Origin: an uncultured Dorea sp.
GTDB lineage: Bacteria; Bacillota; Clostridia; Lachnospirales; Lachnospiraceae
Length of the DNA stretch: 47,828 nt
Assembly (NCBI GenBank): GCA_945870325.1
Contig: CAMBRQ010000020.1
Location: 1-47,828, forward strand
Direction of reading: 5' to 3'
Below are positions 44,847-47,828 of this stretch, piece after piece (position 1 is the first letter of the stretch; each line of letters begins with the position of its first letter). Under the pieces are notes generated by a model. It saw only the letters and a list, made by a program, of their open reading frames with translations. It was not told the origin of the DNA and searched no databases. A program made the position numbers and the translations under genes.

Positions 44847-45233
44847 ATGGATAAGAAGATATTGAAGCAATTGAGTGTGATTCTGGTACTTTGTCTGGTG
44901 GCAGAGTTTGTTGTGGGGCTGCTTCCGGTTACTTTTCCAAGCAGCGTGATGGCAATATTGATTCTGGCGCTGCTTTTGGGAACAAAGATATTAAAAGAGG
45001 AGCAGATTAAGGAGACGGCGGATTTTATGCTGTCGAATATGGCGCTGGTCTTTGTTCCGCTGTCGATTGGGATGGTGGAAGACCTGGGACTTTTGAAGGG
45101 ACAGGTTGCGGGATTCTTGATTGTGGTGGCAATCTCATTGATCCTGACATTCCTTGGAACATACGCTACTGTGCGGATTGTGCAGAAGTGTATGAAGAAT
45201 CTGGCTTTAAAAGGAGGAGAGCAGCATGAGTAG
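44847..45233 (+). CDS. CidA/LrgA family holin-like protein
   Basis: A 128-residue membrane protein of the CidA/LrgA family, with four hydrophobic helices (for example QLSVILVLCLVAEFVVGLL, VMAILILALLLGTKIL). The middle has the family pattern DFMLSNMALVFVPLSIGMVEDLG. Family members work with CidB/LrgB-type partners in pore formation, murein hydrolase control or overflow-metabolite (pyruvate) handling. The two cannot be told apart here. It overlaps the next gene by eight bases, a tight translational coupling. Confidence 0.9.
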   Translation: MDKKILKQLSVILVLCLVAEFVVGLLPVTFPSSVMAILILALLLGTKILKEEQIKETADFMLSNMALVFVPLSIGMVEDLGLLKGQVAGFLIVVAISLILTFLGTYATVRIVQKCMKNLALKGGEQHE

Positions 45234-45915
45234 TATGTGGAGTGCGCTATGGTCAAATCCATTGTTTGGCGTGTTGCTGACAGTTCTGTCGTTTTATATA
45301 GGAACGCAGATTGCAAAACGGGTAAAATCGCCATTGGCGAATCCGTTGCTGATTGCTATGATACTCTGTGTGCTGGTACTTAAGGGGCTGAATATTTCGT
45401 ATGAAGATTATATGGAAGGGGCACAATTTATATCGATGTTCCTGGTTCCGGTAACAGCTGTGCTTGGATTGTCAATCTATCGGCAGAGAAGAATATTGAA
45501 GGAACAGTTCTTTCCGATTGTGATAGGATGTCTGGCGGGAAGTCTTCTGTCTATGGGAAGTACGGTGGTGTTGTGTAGGATGCTGGCTTTACATAGTGAT
45601 ATCTTGTATTCCCTGCTTCCGAAGTCTGTGACAACAGCAATTGCGCTGGATGTATCAGAACAGTTGGGAGGACTTCGGTCGATTACGATGATGGCGGTGA
45701 TTATCTGTGGGACGGGTGGTGCGATTATCCATCCGCTGATTATAAAATTGCTGAGACTAAAGGATCCTGTAGCGATTGGAGTGGCATTTGGAACGGCCAG
45801 TCATGCAATCGGTACTTCTAAGGCACTGGAGATGGGCGAAGTAGAAGGTGCTGTCAGTGGAGTTGCTATGGGAGTTGCAGGAATCTGCACGGTTATCATT
45901 GCATTATTTTTGTAA
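45226..45915 (+). CDS. CidB/LrgB family membrane protein
   Basis: A 229-residue multi-pass protein of the LrgB/CidB family with about six helices. Family segments seen are KRVKSPLANPLLIAMI, LLPKSVTTAIALDVSEQLGG, and GVAFGTASHAIGTSKALEMGEVEGAVSG near the C-terminus. It is the partner of the CidA-like protein just upstream (eight-base overlap). No CidR-type LysR regulator is adjacent. The start has GGAGG seven or so bases upstream inside the preceding gene. Confidence 0.93.
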   Translation: MSSMWSALWSNPLFGVLLTVLSFYIGTQIAKRVKSPLANPLLIAMILCVLVLKGLNISYEDYMEGAQFISMFLVPVTAVLGLSIYRQRRILKEQFFPIVIGCLAGSLLSMGSTVVLCRMLALHSDILYSLLPKSVTTAIALDVSEQLGGLRSITMMAVIICGTGGAIIHPLIIKLLRLKDPVAIGVAFGTASHAIGTSKALEMGEVEGAVSGVAMGVAGICTVIIALFL

Positions 45916-45972
45916 AAAGGTATAATAGATAATATATGGTTACAGATGACAAGAGATCATGGAGGTACAATT

Positions 45973-46443
45973 ATGAGAGTAGCAATTATCACAGCTAATA
46001 CGGATATATATAGAGGTAACGAAGAGAATGCCAGTGGCGAAGTGATTCAGAAAATCGTGGAAGAAGCAGGACTCGAGATCGTTTTCATGAGAGCCCTTCC
46101 GTTGGATAGAGAAGTGTTATCAACAGTCATGGAGAGGCTGGCAGACAATCATCTGACAGATCTGGTGCTGACTACCGGAGGTGCGGGATGCGGACCACAG
46201 GATTGCACACCGGAGGCAACGATGGATGTGGTAGAGCGTCCTGTTCTTGGAATTCCGGAAGCGATGCGTGCTCACACCATGCAGCTTACCAAGCGTTCCA
46301 TGCTGAATAGGAGTGCGGCAGGAATCCGTAAAGATGTATTGATCGTCAATCTTCCAGGCAAGGCACAGGCAGTAAAGGAAAGCCTGAGATATCTGCTGCC
46401 TGAGATTATGCATGCAGTGAAAGTGATTCAAGGAGAGGCATAG
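45973..46443 (+). CDS. MogA/MoaB family molybdopterin-binding protein
   Basis: A 156-residue protein of the MogA/MoaB family, which adenylates molybdopterin in molybdenum cofactor synthesis. The nucleotide/pterin-binding segment reads VLTTGGAGCGPQDCTPEATM, close to the usual TGGTG...D.TPEA motif, followed by VLGIPEAMR and IVNLPGKAQAVKESL. The ATG at 45973 has GGAGG eight bases upstream. The in-frame ATG at 45946 is less well placed. No other cofactor gene is nearby. It precedes the MBL-fold gene by three bases. Confidence 0.9.
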   Translation: MRVAIITANTDIYRGNEENASGEVIQKIVEEAGLEIVFMRALPLDREVLSTVMERLADNHLTDLVLTTGGAGCGPQDCTPEATMDVVERPVLGIPEAMRAHTMQLTKRSMLNRSAAGIRKDVLIVNLPGKAQAVKESLRYLLPEIMHAVKVIQGEA

Positions 46444-46446
46444 AGA

Positions 46447-47130
46447 ATGAGAATAACGTATCTGGAGCATAGTGGTTATTTTTTGGAAGAGGAAGATATT
46501 ATATTAATCTTCGATTATTACAAGGGCAGGCTTCCGGATATGCCAAAAGAGAAAAGGATCTATGTATTCGCAAGCCATGCACATTATGATCATTTTGATC
46601 AATGCATATTTGAGTGGGCGGATAGATATCCAAGATTACAGTATATATTATCCGATGATATTAAGGCGCGAGGACCAGAAGGAAAGATATTCTATATAGG
46701 TGCGCGCCAGGCAATACAGGTGGATGAACTTAAGATAAGAACGCTTCGCTCGACGGATGAGGGTGTGGCGTTTTTTGTACGCCTGAATGGGAAGTTGATC
46801 TATCATGCGGGGGATCTGAATTGGTGGCATTGGGAAGAAGAAGGGGAGATCTATAATAAGATGATGCGCCGTGTGTATCAGCATGAGATCGGGAAGATAG
46901 AAGGCGAGAGAATTGACGTGGCATTTGTGCCATTGGACCCTAGACTTGGGGAGCAGTATTATTGGGGCATGGATTACTTCGTGAAACATACGGATACAAG
47001 ATGCGTATTCCCTATGCATATGTGTGGAGAGTACGATGTCTATGAAAAGTTAATGAAAGAGTCAGATGCAGTGGAGTATAAGGATAGAGTGATGAAGGTT
47101 ACAAAACCGGGACAGACATTTGAGGTATAA
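46447..47130 (+). CDS. MBL-fold metal-dependent hydrolase
   Basis: A 227-residue metallo-beta-lactamase-fold hydrolase. The zinc-binding motif is ASHAHYDHFD (HxHxDH, about residues 41-48), and further ligands are in IYHAGDLNWWHWEE and CVFPMHMCGEYD. The size and the HAGDLN segment resemble the UlaG/YycJ-distant group of single-domain hydrolases of unknown substrate. It begins three bases after the MogA/MoaB stop, inside the GGAGAGG region, so co-transcription is likely, but no functional link to the molybdenum cofactor is evident. Confidence 0.85.
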   Translation: MRITYLEHSGYFLEEEDIILIFDYYKGRLPDMPKEKRIYVFASHAHYDHFDQCIFEWADRYPRLQYILSDDIKARGPEGKIFYIGARQAIQVDELKIRTLRSTDEGVAFFVRLNGKLIYHAGDLNWWHWEEEGEIYNKMMRRVYQHEIGKIEGERIDVAFVPLDPRLGEQYYWGMDYFVKHTDTRCVFPMHMCGEYDVYEKLMKESDAVEYKDRVMKVTKPGQTFEV

Positions 47131-47171
47131 GTATATAAGAAATGTGAAGTTCTTCAGAAAGGAGCAGATAT

Positions 47172-47651
47172 ATGCAAGTAAAAATATATACAGATGGTTC
47201 TGCAAGAGGGAATCCAGATGGTCCCGGCGGATATGGGACGGTGCTGGAATACATAGACACAAAGGGAGAACTGCATACGAAGGAGATATCCCAGGGATAT
47301 AAGAGGACAACGAATAATCGCATGGAACTGATGGCAGCTATTGTTGGATTGGAAGCGCTGAATCGTCCGTGTGAAGTGGAATTATACTCGGATTCTCAGT
47401 ATCTGGTCAATGCGTTTAATCAGCACTGGATTGAGGGATGGATAAAAAAAGGATGGAAAAGAGGCAAGAATGAGCAAGTGAAGAACGTGGATCTCTGGAA
47501 ACGTCTTTTGAAGGCAAAAGAGCCTCATCAAGTAACTTTTCATTGGGTGAAAGGCCACGATGGACATCCTCAGAATGAAAGATGTGACACATTGGCAACT
47601 ACAGCGGCAGATGGTAATGATCTGATTGTAGATGAAGGTGTGGCAAATTAA
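47172..47651 (+). CDS. rnhA: Ribonuclease HI
   Basis: A 159-residue RNase HI that cleaves RNA in RNA-DNA hybrids. The four carboxylates are visible: Asp in [15 protein letters not shown]-like [17 protein letters not shown], Glu in [16 protein letters not shown], Asp in [12 protein letters not shown], and the late Asp in [12 protein letters not shown]. The basic handle region ([20 protein letters not shown]) and [11 protein letters not shown] are present, giving a complete E. coli-type enzyme. AAAGGAG lies nine or so bases before the ATG. rnpB follows after about 95 bases. Confidence 0.97.
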   Translation: MQVKIYTDGSARGNPDGPGGYGTVLEYIDTKGELHTKEISQGYKRTTNNRMELMAAIVGLEALNRPCEVELYSDSQYLVNAFNQHWIEGWIKKGWKRGKNEQVKNVDLWKRLLKAKEPHQVTFHWVKGHDGHPQNERCDTLATTAADGNDLIVDEGVAN

Positions 47652-47709
47652 GAGAAGACTTGGGCAGGGATTGCGGGAAATAGATATTCATAAATTGGCA
47701 AAAGTTTCA

Positions 47710-47738
47710 TTGTTTTTTTAGGCGATCTGTGCTATAGT
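47710..47738 (+). promoter_or_regulatory. Promoter for rnpB
   Basis: -35 TTGTTT (47710-47715), a 17-base spacer ending in TGTGC, and -10 TATAGT (47733-47738). It includes an extended -10 TG, and the predicted start near 47745 fits the RNA's 5' end. Confidence 0.7.
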
Positions 47739-47745
47739 AACCAAG

Positions 47746-47828
47746 GCAAGTAAGACAAGTAATCGCAGCTGCGAGTGCCGAAAGGCAGCAGGTGAGGAAA
47801 GTCCGGGCTTCACAGGGCAGGATGCCGG
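47746..47828 (+). ncRNA. rnpB: RNase P RNA, 5' part (cut by window end)
   Basis: The conserved 5' core of bacterial RNase P RNA is recognisable: GAGGAAAGTCCGGGCTTC followed by ACAGGGCAGGATGCCGG, preceded by the P3-type hairpin region CTGCGAGTGCCGAAAGGCAG. RNase P RNA is the catalytic component that trims tRNA 5' leaders. Only about 80 bases are inside the window. The start is estimated from the promoter spacing. Confidence 0.93.

Overview
The window reads as an ordinary chromosome segment of an anaerobic, spore-forming Gram-positive bacterium of the Clostridia, most likely a Lachnospiraceae-type gut commensal. Supporting this are the dnaG-rpoD-trmK-nif3 order, glycyl-radical pyruvate formate-lyase with its activase, spoIVA, the DUF512 protein-der-plsY-gpsA order, strong AGGAGG-type ribosome binding sites and moderate GC content. 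No species is claimed. No tRNA, rRNA, intact insertion sequence, prophage or CRISPR array was seen.

Layout. Positions 1-8192 carry housekeeping genes on the + strand: the 3' part of a tandem-PPK2 polyphosphate:AMP phosphotransferase, a dGTPase-like HD hydrolase, DNA primase, the primary sigma factor, a tRNA methyltransferase, a Nif3-like protein and a TGS-uridine kinase fusion. Chorismate synthase (minus strand) follows. Next come an L,D-transpeptidase with a remarkable acidic cytoplasmic tail, tgt, yajC, pflB and pflA. A 1.07-kb gene-free region (16536-17609) holds two copies of a large folded element in opposite orientation. Then come an M23 peptidase, a small minus-strand gene, two YibE/F membrane proteins and a nucleoside salvage cluster (phosphorylase, deoC, cdd). 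Amino-acid synthesis follows (leuB, ilvD, ilvB, serC, serA), then prs on the minus strand, then the DUF512 radical-SAM protein, der, plsY and gpsA. A LysR regulator stands divergent from spoIVA. spoIVA leads into a DUF2935 protein and a 1252-residue multicopper-oxidase-like protein. The window ends with an iron-type alcohol dehydrogenase, a CidA/CidB-like pair, a MogA/MoaB protein, an MBL-fold hydrolase, RNase HI and the 5' end of RNase P RNA.

Most notable. (1) The twin elements at 16539-16863 and 17211-17532 have the same three-way-junction fold. Paired positions differ together between the copies, and G-U wobbles favour one strand, so they look like a selected structured RNA or a mobile single-strand element. 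(2) The multicopper oxidase has three internal repeats (about six cupredoxin domains). One full set of copper ligands is split between the second half of repeat 1 and the first half of repeat 2, the reverse of the usual order. It lies in a likely sporulation operon with a helical, possibly metal-binding DUF2935 protein. (3) Three intergenic gaps hold short tandem repeats (21, 22 and 16 bp). Two of them share one architecture: three GGG-ACAGG-type units ending in a GGGACG...CGTCCC hairpin.
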